64,000 bases of DNA, taken from the NCBI GenBank assembly GCA_005408345.1, contig SEMN01001238.1:17125-81124 (forward strand), read 5' to 3'. This stretch comes from Macquaria australasica. Lineage: Eukaryota > Chordata > Actinopteri > Centrarchiformes > Percichthyidae. The notes under the pieces were generated by a model. It did no database searches and was not told the DNA's origin. It saw nothing but the letters and a program-made list of their open reading frames with translations. The position numbers were made by a program, and so were the translations under genes. Shown here in pieces: positions 1 to 61,055 of the stretch (positions within the stretch are counted from its first letter, which is position 1; the number at the start of each line of letters is the position of its first letter).

Positions 1-465
1 AGTTAGTTAAATATTTTAACAATTCACCAAAGCAAAATAAAGATAATAAAACGTATATACTCCAAAGAAAGAAACCAAATCTCTAAATTAAAAATCCCAA
101 ACACCCCCGTGGTGTTGCACTTGGTACAGTCTGATTGGCCACTTCCTATATTTAAGAGCTTTGCTTTAATGGCCTCATCTTCTGCCTGACAAGATGTCTG
201 TTCAGCTGCACCTTCAGCTGGAAACTCAAAGAACTAAAGACAAAGTAAAGTGTGAGTGTGCAGAAACGCACTGTAAACACAGTCAGTTCTGCCAGCATCA
301 CTGAGTGAACTGTTAGCTGATGTGAATGTGATGTAGGTAAATGTGCAGAAGGTCAAACTAAATGAGGAGAAAACGATCAGTGAAGTGTGAACTATAAAGA
401 AGGAAGGTGAGTGAGTGCAGGAGGCTGCTCAGATTAAAGGTGAGTTTGCTTTTGTCTGACTGCAG
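1..465. other. kif26a upstream intron or 5' flank
   Basis: No exon with a compatible phase was found. An ATTGG box (about 134), a TATA-like TATATTTAA (about 147) and an ATG at 193 opening 36 codons can be seen. GTGAGT donors occur at about 252, 407 and 440. None joins in phase to 466, so this is left as intron or flank. Confidence 0.4.
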
Positions 466-49681
<49,216 letters not shown>

Positions 49682-50031
49682 GAGGAGAGACCGGCATGTG
49701 TGTATTGAAAGAGCTGGATGCTGCACCACCACCGTCAGTCGACCCCAGGTGTCTCGTGGTACTGCAACTAAAATATCTCCTGAGGCCCAGAAAGCTTTTC
49801 CCCACAGAGCTCCTGACAGGACGCCTCCAACTGCAAACACATTCATTATGACTCAGCTCTGCTGCACCGGCACAGCAGTCCACCACTCGGGGGGGGGGGG
49901 GGGGGCGCCGGAGAGCGCCGGAGAGCGCCGGAGAGCTGAGGGGGAGGCAGAGATCCTGCAGAAGGTGAATCTGATTCTGATCTCTGATTTTCCTCCTTCT
50001 TCTTCTTCTTCTGCTCCTCCTCCTCCTCCTC

Positions 50032-50180
50032 ACTCAGTCAGACCTGAAACTCATATTGAATCATTCAGTGAGACTTCTCATTATCTCTGATGTTTGTTCA
50101 GAACAAACGTCCAGAAAGAACAAAGAGCTTTTCTTCAGTATCACAGTGATCCAGTGATAGTTGTCTGAACATCCATGATC
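50032..50180. repeat. UTR duplication, copy 1
   Basis: 'gtcagacctgaaactcatat', 'tcagtatcacagtgatccag' and 'tgatagttgtctgaacatcc' recur in order at 51295-51422. Confidence 0.85.
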
Positions 50181-50368
50181 CACTGCAGACAGGAGCTGCT
50201 GATGGACTCTGACCACATGGACACTGATACAGCAGCGACCAGCTGACGTTACAACAGACCATCTGAGGAGGTTTTACATGGTCTTGTTCTCCTGATGGAT
50301 TTAATTTTATCACTGAGCAGAGCAGGTGATGTTAAACAGGTCTGTTAATGTGAAATAGTTTCACAGCT

Positions 50369-50374
50369 AATAAA
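50369..50374 (+). terminator. kif26a: candidate proximal poly(A) signal
   Basis: AATAAA 688 bases after the kif26a stop. If used it would give a short 3' UTR. Motif only. Confidence 0.35.
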
Positions 50375-51294
50375 AATCCTTCTAACAGGATCTATCTGTT
50401 GATATTTGTTTGATCCAGCAGCGTCCTAGCAGACTCCTCAGAGTGCATGACATCATCCTATGTGGAGTGTAAGTGTGCGTGAAGTGGGGCACACCATAGG
50501 GTTATGCACTTAGCGAGCAATTGTCATTGAAGTGAATGGGAGCCATGTTGGAGTGCAGTATCCAGTTCTTATAATACACTCATGGCAACCAATGGGAGGC
50601 GGAGAAAGAGGAGAGGGTTAGGGTTAGGCGTGAGGCGAAGTTCATCTTTCATTATTCACACCAGTGGACAAACATCCAGCAGCTTCATTCATTCAAAGTA
50701 AAACCTCTAAACAGTGAAACACAGATGAAAGACAGCCAGCAGCCTCTGAGCTGCAGAGTCCAGCAGGAAAACACTGAGAGGAAAGAACTCAGGAACAGGT
50801 TGGTGACGAGTTTCTGATGGAAAATCAAACTTTCTGGATTTATTTTCCACATAGATGGACGTTTGTTTTCTGGAGACGTCCACAGATCACAGCAGAGGAA
50901 CAAACTGCTGGTCCCGGATCAGAACATCAACAGGTGTCAGTATGGACGAAAGCTCTGGAAGTGCCTTTGTATTTATTATCCAACTGAATACATTTATTTC
51001 TGAGCATTATTTTCCTTATTTATTCAGTTTTTATATTGATCATGTCTTTTTTTTTTATGGTGCTGATCTTAAAACAAACGTCTAATATATTGGTTATGCA
51101 AGATGATGTGATGTTGTGTTTCTATGATAAAAAGAAGAAACTCAGTCTTTGCCTTCATCCTGCTGGATTCTTTTGCTGCCTTTGACTCAGAGTTTCTCTA
51201 ATTTCCTCAGATTACAGATGTGACGCTGTGTCTCTCAGCTTTGATATCAGGAAGGTTTACTCCAGGAAGGCTAAAGATCAGGAGCTCAGTCTTC

Positions 51295-51422
51295 ACTGAG
51301 TCAGACCTGAACTCTCAGACCTGAAACTCAGATTGAATTATTCAGTGTGACGAGGAGATCACATCTCTGATGTGTTCTTCAGTATCACAGTAATCCAGTG
51401 ATAGTTGTCTGTACATCCATGG
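51295..51422. repeat. UTR duplication, copy 2
   Basis: Second copy of the block at 50032-50180, with an internal short tandem (agacctgaact / agacctgaaact) and a deletion. Confidence 0.85.
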
Positions 51423-51919
51423 GTACACTGTTGAAAACCTGCTTCTGGTCACCTGATGAGTTCAATATCATCTGAATATCAACTTGAATCTGAAAAACAC
51501 TCCTACAAGTAAAAGAGTGTTTGTTTTGAATTTGATACTTTTTCATTGATTACTTTCCAGTCACAAACATAAACTGCAGTTTTAATAGAAATGCATTAAT
51601 GCAGAAGTCTTGAAGAGAAACAACAGAGTGAGTGAGGCGTGCTTCATCTCTTCATGAAAACATTCTCAGGCTCTTTTTAAAGTTGCTGCATGAAAACTTT
51701 TCTTTCTTTAAATGTGACTTTCTGCATTTAGTCTTTGTTTCTTGTGTTTGTTAGAGAAGAAGAGGAAAGAGGAGTTTTTTTAAAGTGATGTTGCTCTGCT
51801 GATGTGAGACCTTTAGTAATCTATTCAGACTTTTTTTATTTCTTTTGGTACTGTACAGTTTTCTAATTATTTGTAAAGAAACGAGCAGGATGAGTGGATC
51901 AGCTGACGTCATACATGTT

Positions 51920-51925
51920 AATAAA
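51920..51925 (+). terminator. kif26a: candidate distal poly(A) signal
   Basis: AATAAA followed within about 40-60 bases by a GT/T-rich stretch (gagtgtttttcattatttgttg), the usual downstream element. Confidence 0.5.
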
Positions 51926-54411
51926 GATAAGAGTCTTTTGGGTTCAGTTACACACTGAGTGAGTGTTTTTCATTATTTGTTGCTCCTTTGAAGGACTAAC
52001 ATGTCTCAGGACTCAGAGGACATTTCAGTTTGTCCAAGAACTTCTTCCATTAGTGAGTGAGTGAGTGAGTGAGAGAGAGAATTATAGTACACACAGTAAC
52101 CTGATTTGTTCAGTATTTTCTTTAAAATCCAGGACATCACGTTTCGGACATTTTCCAGGACTGAACAGCTGGAGGAAGAAAACATCAGAAGTGAAAACCC
52201 GACTCGACAACTGAACAGTAAAGTGTTACAAACTGATTTACTGAGACGGAGATTTTTACAGTGTACTTCATGTTGACGTGACGTCAGATAACTTCATTCA
52301 AACCTTTTAGGATCACTGAGAGAAAGCAGAGAGCTGACTGAAGGTCTGATGGAAGTCTTTAACCTGTGACAGCTCCTATACAGTAAACCAGAAGTACACA
52401 TGTAATACATCAGTTCTTCAGTGAAATCTCAAGCTGCTCATAATAAAACAAAATTCTATTCAGTGCAACTCTACTAGAGTATAACAACCCAAAAGTCCAC
52501 TAACAGACGTTTCAGAAGAAAGAATAACCTCAGTGACAGTTATACAGACCGCCTCGGTTCATTTTCCTTCATATAAAATGATTGATTTTTATTGAATGTG
52601 GCATCAAACTGTGTGCTGATATTTGTACATAAGGACCATCACTGCCACAAATATTGCCCATAGTGCTTCAGGTCCTGCTGGACAATGATAAACACAAACG
52701 TCACCGCTCTGACTTGTGCAAATCAATTCTAAACTTTAAACTAACATGAAATTAAAATGGTTCTTTCCCCTGAAAGTGAACTCACCCAAAATGTGATTTC
52801 TGATCCTTCAATGTGTAAACAAACTGTGTTGGTTCTGGTGTCTGAGTTCTACTTTAAAGACAGAGTCAAATATCCTCAGAAGAAGAAGAATTATTATTAT
52901 TATTATTATTTAATGGATGTTGGAGGACAAACAGACCGAGCGAGCACTTTGTTTTTCAGGACTCGTTGTTCTGATGGATCCGCTGAACTCTGGCTGAACT
53001 GAACTGTCACCACTTGAAATGAACCTCTGATCAAACAGGAAGTGAGCTGCTCTCTGACGGCTGCCAGACACAGAAAACAAGAAATGCATCTATTTTTAAT
53101 GTGGAGCTGAGAAACACGACTTTATTCATTTTTTACTGACAATCCAACCTGAGTTTCACCTACGAGGTTTGACACGCTGGAATAAATAATTTAAAGCTGA
53201 GGTTTAAACAGACAGAAGCTGATCTCAGCTCTGAGATTAACGTCCAGTCTGCAGGAACTGATGACCTCTGACCCCACAACTGCTCTGATACACCAGAGAG
53301 AAACGCATCGCAGAGATTTCATCTCGTCTGTTTAGTCAATTATTTCTGCGCTTCACGGTGTTTCCTGCTTTGTTACACTGATGTGTTTTTTCTTGAGAGG
53401 TGACGTGTTGGACTGATGGATCTTCATCACTTCCTGTCTGAGCTCCTGGGTCTGTGCAGCCTGCAGTAATCCTCATCATCATCAGAGCCAGTGTTGACGT
53501 CGGGTGGAGTTTCAGCAGGAACGATTGAATCAGACTGAGATGAACTCTGTCAGCAGCGACACACACGGTTTATAAAACATCAGCAGCTGTCGGACAGACG
53601 ATGTGCTGCGGTGAAAAATGATTCACATCTCAGATTAACAGCTTTCATCTCACTCAGTCTCTTCATGAATAAAACAGCTCAGTCAGTGTGTTTGCTGACT
53701 GAAACAGTCTGTATGATGAACCACAGCGTGTGAAACGAGTTTCCATTTTTACAAATGTCCTGTTAGTTTCCTAGTTTTCTGTTCATGGCAAATAAAATGC
53801 AAAAAACGATTATAGATATATATAATATAAATTATTCAAAGGGAACAAGGAGACGTCTGTACGTCGACATAAAGCGATTTAAGAGAACTTCAGCAGTTTT
53901 CTTGTTCTGAGCGCTCCAGACGAGTCATGAGCAGTTTGACTTCAGATCATAACACCTTCATCTGAAATGTTACTTAATAAACACTATTAAGTAATCTTGG
54001 TATCAGTGTGATGTAACAAATACAGGAGTCAGTGAATCAAGTTTCCACCACGTAAATATGTGTAATTGTGTCATTTATACTCCAACATGTAGACTCAAAA
54101 TGGATCTTTAGATGTAGAATAAGGATTATGCTTTGGAGAATTACTGGAGTATTTTGGTCAACCCTGTCTGCTAAAAATTCTATTTATATTCTATTAAGCT
54201 GCAACAGCAAATATAATATGGAGGAAACATGCAGCCGTTTGTGAACATAGGGAGAGACGTGAAACTGACAACATGTTCCATTAGTTTGCACGTATGAAGA
54301 GTTTGGTCTGACGTGATGTATAACAGGAACACTGGCTTTACATACATTTGTCACTTCAAACACTTGATGTTGGCTAATTCATATGGTGATATCTGACACG
54401 AGCCTCCTGTC

Positions 54412-54481
54412 ATAGTATAGTGTGATGTCATAATATAACATGATAACATAGTGTTATGTCATAGTATAGTGTGATGTCACA
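54412..54481. repeat. short tandem/inverted repeat
   Basis: 'catagtatagtgtgatgtca' occurs twice, separated by 'taatataacatgataacata' and a related GTTATGTCA. Confidence 0.8.
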
Positions 54482-56962
54482 GCTCAGGATCGTTTCTTGC
54501 CGTCAGTCAAAAGTCCTCCATCTTTGTTTGCAGTGAAACTCAACATCATTATCAGAGAGAAAAGAGATGGAGGTGAAAGTTTCTGATGTTCCAGTCTGAA
54601 CACGTAAAGAGGAAGCGTTCAGCATCACAGCGCTGTTTGTCTTTGTGTTAGAATAAATGAAACGAAGCCATCGTCGAGCTCTAATGATGAATCTGAATTG
54701 AACACACCACCACTGTCTCACTAATGGCCTTTGATGGAGTCCTCCTCATCCATTAGTGCAGCACTCCCACACATTTAACACACACACACCTCGTTAACAT
54801 CCTCGGTCCTAACGAGGCCCTCTGTATGGTTAATGTCGTCTGAAACAGGCCATCCCCTCTCTGTACGTCATGTTACACTCTGATGACCTTTGACCTTTGA
54901 GAGCTGTTTCCACCTCACCATCAATCATTAAATCTGTGATCATTTGTTGAAACTGTTTAAACAGGCCGTTCAGACGCAGCGGACCAACAACATTCAGAAC
55001 TAAAAACAGTTTGAGACTGAAGACGTGAAACAGAAACTTTCTCTTTAAATCAGCTCCTCTTCATATTGTTGAGTTAGTGAGCGCGTGAGCATTATATAAT
55101 ACATTTAAATAAGATCAAATGAGTTGCACAAGTGGAACCAGAACATGGCAGAAAATATAAATGTATCATTGTTATTTGTTAACAGTTAAATTAATAATGC
55201 AAAATATTTAGATTTTTCTTTTTAAATACTCATAAAATTGTACAGAGTTTGGTTTGGAGAAGAATTCGTTTTCTTTGTTTTCCATCACTGGGAAATGGAA
55301 ACTAAATCCTGTAGCGACAATCGTTTTAATGTAAATGATGTGTTTCTCCTTTTATTTGATTTTATCGCTGACACAGTTCTTTGTGTCCTCTTTAATTGAT
55401 TTTTAATTGATTTCTCACCTCAACCATTCAGCAAACATCAGCATACAATAATCAGTAATCAATCACTTCATCACTTCAGTCTAGAGCAACAGCTGTAAAG
55501 AACTTTTCACTGACGGAAACAACGATGATCTTTTATTCTCTCAGAAAAGCTCCTCACGCTCTGTTAGTTCATGAAACACTCACACTGTCAGTTAATACAT
55601 TCAGACATGATTTGTTAATGATTCATCATTCAGTTCAGTCTGAAGATTCAAGACAAAATACTGAACACAGCCTGTCTGTCTGTCTGAGGAGGAGGAGGAT
55701 CTTCATCTGTCCAAATGTCTCAACTACAGAGCTCCATCATAACACTCGACAAATCTGAGATTTTCACAATAAAGTCAATGAAATCTAAACATTTAAACAT
55801 CATGTCAGCAGAAACTTTATACTTCAGTAGTTATTTAACAAAAAATAATCCAGCACAAAATAAATATTTCTGTCTTCTGTCAGAAAGTCATGACAGCTCT
55901 CAGGTCTGACGTGAGAATCTGATTCTGAAAACATGTCATGAAACTTTTATTTCAGTATTTTTCATTTAAAAAAATAAACTTGTGTTGAACAATAAAAGTA
56001 AAAGAACAATTCACAGCTTGCAGCGCCCCCTGCAGGTCATCTACATTCTGACAAGTTCCACAGTCAGGTGAGTCTTTTTACACTGCCTTCATGTCTCAGT
56101 CTGATTATTGATTGATTGATTGATTGATTGATGTTGGAGGGAAATCATTATTTGGGTGAAGTGATAACCTGACGCTCGTCACTGTCGTGTTAACGTCTTC
56201 AGCTGGATTCAGCTCCTGCAGAGACAGACGTGGTTCTGAGGTTTGGACACTAGATGGAGCCGTCTGTTTGTCTCTGAGCTCTTTCTGTGCTGGTGTTCCT
56301 GCTGTCCTCCACCTCTCAGCTGCCATTAACTCCGTCAGCTGCTCCATCACTAATACAATACTACTAATACTACTACCACATATGTACTGTTACTTCAGGT
56401 TCACGTGTTGTTTGTGTGAAATGTTTCACTGCTGCAGATTATTTGTCTGAAGCTGACTGTAAAACTGTGTTGATATTCAACCTCGAAAACATTTGATTTG
56501 TAACTTCATAGAGTCAAAGCTTTGTTTGTTCTGGACGGTGAGATAAACATCAGGTGAACATGTGAACTCTGGAACATTCAAACAGCACCACCTCCCTGAT
56601 GCACTTTATATGGATGTGATGGAGGACGAACTCCACACGTTAAAGTCGTCAGGTGGAGATTCAAACTGGACTGCAGCTCAGCGAGGAGCTGAACGAGACT
56701 GAGGTCTCAGATGGACTTCAGATCAACTGTAGAACCGGAGGAGGATGTGGATCCACATGAAACACACTGGGAAGAGGTGTTTTAAAGTCCAGCATGAACC
56801 GGAGCAGCGACCACAGCAAGAAACCCTGTTCCAGAGTTCATGTGTGACCCTCCTCTGTGGGACTCCATGCAGGATCCCTGCTAGTTCAGGATCAACTGAA
56901 CTGAACCTTCATCAGTCCAGTTTCCAGTTCAGCCTCTTTGTGGTCCAGAAGCTTCAGACCTC

Positions 56963-57060
56963 TGAGATGTACTGCAGTACAAGTATAAAGTAACATAAAG
57001 TGGAAACAGTCAAGTAAAGTACAAGTACTTCAGATTTGTACTGAGTTACTTTCCACCGCT
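56963..57060 (-). repeat. AGTAC-family repeat, inverted fragment
   Basis: 'gtactgcagtacaagtataa' then 'caagtaaagtacaagtactt' and a 'gttactttccaccgctg' end match the inverted copy at 17383-17565. Confidence 0.75.
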
Positions 57061-57219
57061 GCTCGTCCACCAATCAGGTCGGAGGATCCTGTTGATACTT
57101 TTACTTCAGTAAGATGTTGAATCTAAGAGTGTTTGTTACTTCACTGCAGTAACAGTTTTGTCCAAAACTCAAAGCTGTTCAGTTTTAAAGTTATAAAAGA
57201 TCAGAAACTGAAGGCAGAA

Positions 57220-57318
57220 CGAGAAGAAGTGATGATGGATCCTCTTCCTCTCCATCTGTACGCCCTCATATCCATCAATGCTTGTTACTAACTCAACTTC
57301 TTCCCGTAGTTGTGTGCT

Positions 57319-57350
<32 letters not shown>

Positions 57351-57726
57351 CCCCTCTCTCTTTCTGCAGGTGTTTCTGCCTCTGGAGCTGTGGAGGTCTG
57401 GGTCTGTGGTTGCTGCCGCCTGCTGCCCCCGTGCTCCTGCTCTGCACCCGCTGCTGCTATTGCTGCTATTGCTCTTATTATTAGTATTACTATTATAATA
57501 TTGCTCTTAGTATTATTTCTGTTAATATTAACATCAATACCATCACCACAACTATTACTTTACATCTCTATGTGGAACTGTACTGTGCTGCTGTATGTTC
57601 TCTTCCCTCCTGGGTCTCTGTAAATATAAAGAGTCGGTCTAGACCTGCTCTATATGAAAAAGTGCCCTGAGATAACTTTGTTATGATATGGAACTATATA
57701 AATAAAACTGAATTGAATTGAATTGA
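57220..57726 (+). repeat. LINE-type retroelement 3' end
   Basis: 'tgggtctctgtaaatataaa', 'tcggtctagacctgctctat', 'agtgccctgagataactt' and a (TTGAA)n terminus at 57709-57726 form a 3' end I recognise as very common in teleosts. The part upstream of about 57600 (CT repeat, GC-rich) may or may not belong to it. No reverse transcriptase is present. Confidence 0.75.
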
Positions 57727-57769
57727 TCAAACACGTTACAGTTTAGTTTCTGTTCATTCAGCTGAAACA

Positions 57770-58215
57770 CTTCAACTCAGTACTGTTACTCAAGTTCTGT
57801 ACTTAAGGACATATTTTGAGGTACTTGTACTTTACTTGTGTATTTCGATTTTATGCAACTTTATACTTGTACTGCACTAAATGTATCTGACAGCTGCAGT
57901 TACTTATTATTTCAGATTAACTATTAATTATTAATTCAGATTAACAGATTACGTATTATTGATTAATCTGCCAGCAGAATATAAAGTGATTAAAGCAGCT
58001 CCACATTAAACTGATGAACACATGAATGAATCAATAATTATAATCAATACTATAAATATTATTCTGCATTTGGTACTTGAAGTATATTTTGATGCTGATA
58101 CTTTTGTACTTTTACTTCAGTAACATTTTCAGCACAGGATTTTTACTTGTAACTGAGTATTTCTACACTGTGTATTAGTACTTTTACTGCAGTAAAAGGT
58201 CTGAGTACTTTTTCA
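57770..58215 (+). repeat. AGTAC-family repeat, longest copy
   Basis: Runs from 'gttactcaagttctgtactt' through 'tatctgacagctgcagttac' to 'ttttactgcagtaaaaggtc', about 445 bp. It serves as reference for the fragments elsewhere and lies just upstream of the kelch gene's GC-rich 5' region. Confidence 0.8.
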
Positions 58216-58319
58216 GTGCAGTAGAACCTGCAGTAAATAAAGGTCTTCATAAAGAACACTGTTCTAACTGAATCCTGCAGACAGGGTTCTGCAGGAACCA
58301 TCAGCGGGTTCTGCACGGA

Positions 58320-58789
58320 CTCATTGTTCCAGAGGACCGCGGGGCGCGGAGCTATCTCCCCGCCGTCCGCCTGCAGAGTCAGAGGGGCGTCACCACAGAG
58401 ACACAGGGTCCAGTGTAGAGCTCCATCCGGAGGAGGAGGGAGAGTACTCTCGGTCACTGGACGCCTTTGTGTCCGCAGACACCTCCGGGCTCTGCGGCGG
58501 GGGGACGCAGCGAACCTCCCCACAAAGCAGGCGGGGAATCCCGGTTTCATCAGCCGCGGCGCCCCGGTGCAGGAGCGGAGCACGGAGGATCCGGAAGGGA
58601 CGCTTTCTAAACGAGAGACGGATCTGGTTTGTGCGTGAAGAGGAAGAAAGAAAACTTGAAGCAACAGAGAGAATAAAGGAGTGAGAGGGGCGTTCACTGT
58701 GAGAGGGAAGAAACAAGTCTGGATCTCCAAACGCATAATTGTCTCTGACAGGACCTGGATCGATCTAATCCACAATAGATCCGGAACAA
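58320..58789 (+). promoter_or_regulatory. GC-rich 5' region of the kelch gene
   Basis: CpG-rich sequence from about 58330 to 58620, flanked by AT-rich DNA, ending at the start codon. Probably a CpG-type promoter plus 5' UTR. An in-frame TAA at 58766 bounds the ORF. No TATA box is evident. Confidence 0.5.
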
Positions 58790-59977
58790 ATGGAGGCCAG
58801 TGAGGGTAAGGAGTCCGCCGGGGATCTTTGTTCACACCTCGGCTCAGCAGCTGCAGAAATGTCGCAACAGATCAGCGCAGAAAACTGCTTCGAGCTGCTG
58901 ACAAAAGCCAAGAGCGGCGGCGCGGAGGGCGACAAGGACGGGGTCTACCGCTACATGAGCGACCACTACCTGCAGGTACTACGGACTCCCGGCGTGTACG
59001 GACGGCTGACAGCGGGGGAAAGGGAGCACATCCTGGCCCGGAGGATGGAGGGGACGAAGGTGCTGGCGGTGGCCGAGACCAGCGAGGTGTACGACCGCGG
59101 GGAGAGCAGGGAGAACAGCCGGCCGCAGAGCCCGCTGCTGCCCGCCCCGGAGGACACCAACCACCGACGGGTGCTGTGCCTCCACCCGGACCGGCAGCAG
59201 TGGGAGGTGCTGACCAGCCTGCCGGAGGAGGTCCCGGCTAAAGGCTCCGGGATGTGCACCATGTACAACTACCTGTTCGTGGCGGGGGGGATCAGGGCGC
59301 ACAGGGACGGCCGCTCCAAAGCGTCGGACCGGGTCTTCTGCTACAACCCGCTGACCGGCCTCTGGAGCCAGATCCGCCCGCTGACCCAGCCCCGCTGCCA
59401 GCTCAGACTGGTCTCCATGGACGGCTACCTGTACGCCGTCGGAGGGGAGTGTCTGTTCACGGTGGAGCGCTACGACCCGCGCGCGGACAGGTGGAGTCCG
59501 GTGGCTCCGCTGCCCAAAGGCTCCTTCGCGGTTGCGCACGAGGCGACGTCCTGCGGCGGGGAGCTGTTCGTGTCCGGAGGCTCGCTCTTCTACCGCCTGC
59601 TGCGGTACGACTCCCGCCGTGACGAGTGGGAGGAGTGTCCGTTCAACGAGAGCCGGCGGCGGTCCACGGACATGGTGGCGCACCGCAGCCTCGTGTACCG
59701 CTTCGACGTGGACCGGGAGCGCGCGGGGGTGAGCGTGTACAAGTACAACACGGTGGTGAAGGTGTGGCACGGCGGCGCGTCCTTCCCGCTCCACAACCCG
59801 CTGCCGTTCCGTTGCGCTGTGCTCGGGGACCGGATCTACTGCGTCAACCGGAGCCAGACGCTGCAGTTCGAAGTGCGGGAGGAGCGGGAGGGGTTCCTGC
59901 CGGAAGTGCTGCCCTCCCCTGCAGAGACCAGAGGAGCCCTGGTGCCTTTCGTCCTCTCTCTGAACCGGGACAAGTGA
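58790..59977 (+). CDS. kbtbd11: BACK-kelch protein, KBTBD11-like, no BTB domain seen
   Basis: A single open exon of 395 codons. A BACK-like helical segment (about residues 28-90: AENCFELLTKAK, SDHYLQVLRTPGVYGRL, EREHIL) is followed by a kelch propeller with GG-type motifs (NYLFVAGGI near 160, LYAVGGE near 215, LFVSGGS near 260, then IYCVNRSQTLQF near 350). VERYDPRADRW.PVAPLP and VSGGSLFYRLLRYD fit KBTBD11 best; KLHDC7A/B are related alternatives. KBTBD11-type proteins are about 600 residues with an N-terminal BTB domain and are thought to act as CUL3 adaptors. Here that part is absent, and TAA at 58766 is in frame upstream. The start at 58790 has C at -3 and G at +4; Met24 (58859) has G at -3 and is an alternative. 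An unseen upstream exon spliced to an acceptor such as 'ggctcagcag' near 58850 is also possible. Confidence 0.8.
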   Translation: MEASEGKESAGDLCSHLGSAAAEMSQQISAENCFELLTKAKSGGAEGDKDGVYRYMSDHYLQVLRTPGVYGRLTAGEREHILARRMEGTKVLAVAETSEVYDRGESRENSRPQSPLLPAPEDTNHRRVLCLHPDRQQWEVLTSLPEEVPAKGSGMCTMYNYLFVAGGIRAHRDGRSKASDRVFCYNPLTGLWSQIRPLTQPRCQLRLVSMDGYLYAVGGECLFTVERYDPRADRWSPVAPLPKGSFAVAHEATSCGGELFVSGGSLFYRLLRYDSRRDEWEECPFNESRRRSTDMVAHRSLVYRFDVDRERAGVSVYKYNTVVKVWHGGASFPLHNPLPFRCAVLGDRIYCVNRSQTLQFEVREEREGFLPEVLPSPAETRGALVPFVLSLNRDK

Positions 59978-60185
59978 TCTCTCCCGGGACAGTAAATCCT
60001 CCTGTAGTCCAGAACTACAGAGTGCTAAAAGTGTCCTCCGGATCAGCTGTGCCTTCCTGAAACCTTTTCCGCTGCTGCTGCATGAAGATGAACTGAGATT
60101 ATAAGCTGCAGGTTGCTGGTCTGAATCCTGCGGTTCTGGATCTGGATGTGGGAGTCAATAAACTTCTGCAACAATTTAGAGCTCC
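59978..60185 (+). other. kelch gene 3' UTR
   Basis: Short non-coding sequence from the stop to just after the AATAAA at 60157. No repeats. Confidence 0.6.
60157..60162 (+). terminator. poly(A) signal of the kelch gene
   Basis: AATAAA 180 bases after the stop codon, in 'gagtcaataaacttctg'. Confidence 0.6.
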
Positions 60186-60660
60186 AGAACCAGATCCACT
60201 TTACAGACACAAACCTGCCCTTTATGATGAGGTGTGTTTGACAGGTGGGCGATAAAAATACCTGAAAGCTGACACACACACACAAACAGAGAGGTCAGAG
60301 GTCACAGTTTATTCATGTGTTTGATTTATAACAGGAGCAAACAGAATCCAGTAACAATAACTTTAAAACCTCCTGATCAATACTGAACCTTCAGTCCTTC
60401 AAAGTGATCAGTTTAACCGTTCATGTGTTTCTGTCATCACAACCAAAGTGAAGCTTCGTCTCATTAAAGTCAAAGTCAGTAGAAATGTTTGACTTCCTGT
60501 CTTATGTCCTCATCTCATGATGTTTCACAAAACCTTTACTTTGACGGGGCTGTTTCCTCTTCCTGTGGCAGCAGCAGAGTTCAAACCTTAAAGTGTTAAT
60601 CTGACTTTATTCTGTCTGTTTCTTCTTCATGTTCAGACTCAAACCAACATGTCAGTCCGG
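60186..60660. other. intergenic, no feature recognised
   Basis: A short CA repeat near 60272. Otherwise nothing identified. Confidence 0.7.
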
Positions 60661-61055
60661 CTCTCTGTCCTGTCTGTCTTCCTGTCTGTGGCTCTCTGTC
60701 CTGTCTGTGGCTCTCAGTCCTGTCTGTCTTCCTGTCTGTGGCTCTCTGTCCTGTCTGTCTTCCTGTCTGTGGCTCTCTGTCCTGTCTGTGGCTCTCTGTC
60801 CTGTCTGTCTTCCTGTCTGTGGCTCTCAGTCCTGTCTGTCTTCCTGTCTGTGGCTCTCTGTCCTGTCTGTCTTCCCTGTCTGTGGCTCTCTGTCCTGTCT
60901 GTGGCTCTCTGTCCTGTCTGTCTTCCTGTCTGTGGCTCTCAGTCCTGTCTGTCTTCCTGTCTGTGGCTCTCTGTCCTGTCTGTCTTCCTGTCTGTGGCTC
61001 TCTGTCCTGTCTGTGGCTCTCTGTCCTGTCTGTCTTCCTGTCTGTGGCTCTCAGT
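60661..61055. repeat. minisatellite with higher-order structure
   Basis: Built from a 19 bp module a (ctctctgtcctgtctgtgg) and a 31 bp module B that adds 'tcttcctgtctg'; B' has CAG for CTG. Order: B a B' B a B B' B a B B' B a B, then a broken B'. The period of a+B+B'+B is 112 bp. One B (60854-60885) has an extra C. All six frames are largely open because of the repeat; it is not a gene. Confidence 0.95.

Larger units (their letters stand above)
49682..51945 (+). other. kif26a: kif26a 3' UTR
   Basis: Non-coding sequence after the stop. It contains a poly-G run (about 49888-49905) followed by short GC-rich repeats, a CTT/CTC tract near 50000, and a duplicated block of about 130-150 bp (50032-50180 and 51295-51422). 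The distal end is inferred from an AATAAA at 51920. Length is approximate. Confidence 0.6.
51946..58320. other. intergenic region, kif26a to kelch gene
   Basis: No coding exon recognised; in particular no BTB domain sequence that could belong to the downstream kelch gene. Contains GAGT repeats near 52055, ATT near 52890, an 18-40 bp repeat near 54412-54481, GATT at 56106-56132, CT at 57330-57362, AGTAC repeats and a LINE tail. Confidence 0.75.

Noticed and set aside
193..303. 36-codon ORF after ATTGG and TATA-like boxes, possible kif26a first exon
   Set aside because: Neither of the two donors tested inside it (about 245 and 252) joins in phase with the exon at 466, and the peptide does not resemble the KIF26A N-terminus.
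440..465. Strong GTGAGT donor just before the exon at 466
   Set aside because: The implied intron would be only 26 bases, below any functional intron size.
58143..58835. 230-codon minus-strand ORF at the kelch gene 5' end
   Set aside because: Spans a repeat and the CpG-rich promoter; no homology, and the frame probably stays open because of GC content.
58979..59794. 271-codon minus-strand ORF over the kelch gene
   Set aside because: Antisense shadow of GC-rich codons; no recognisable domain.
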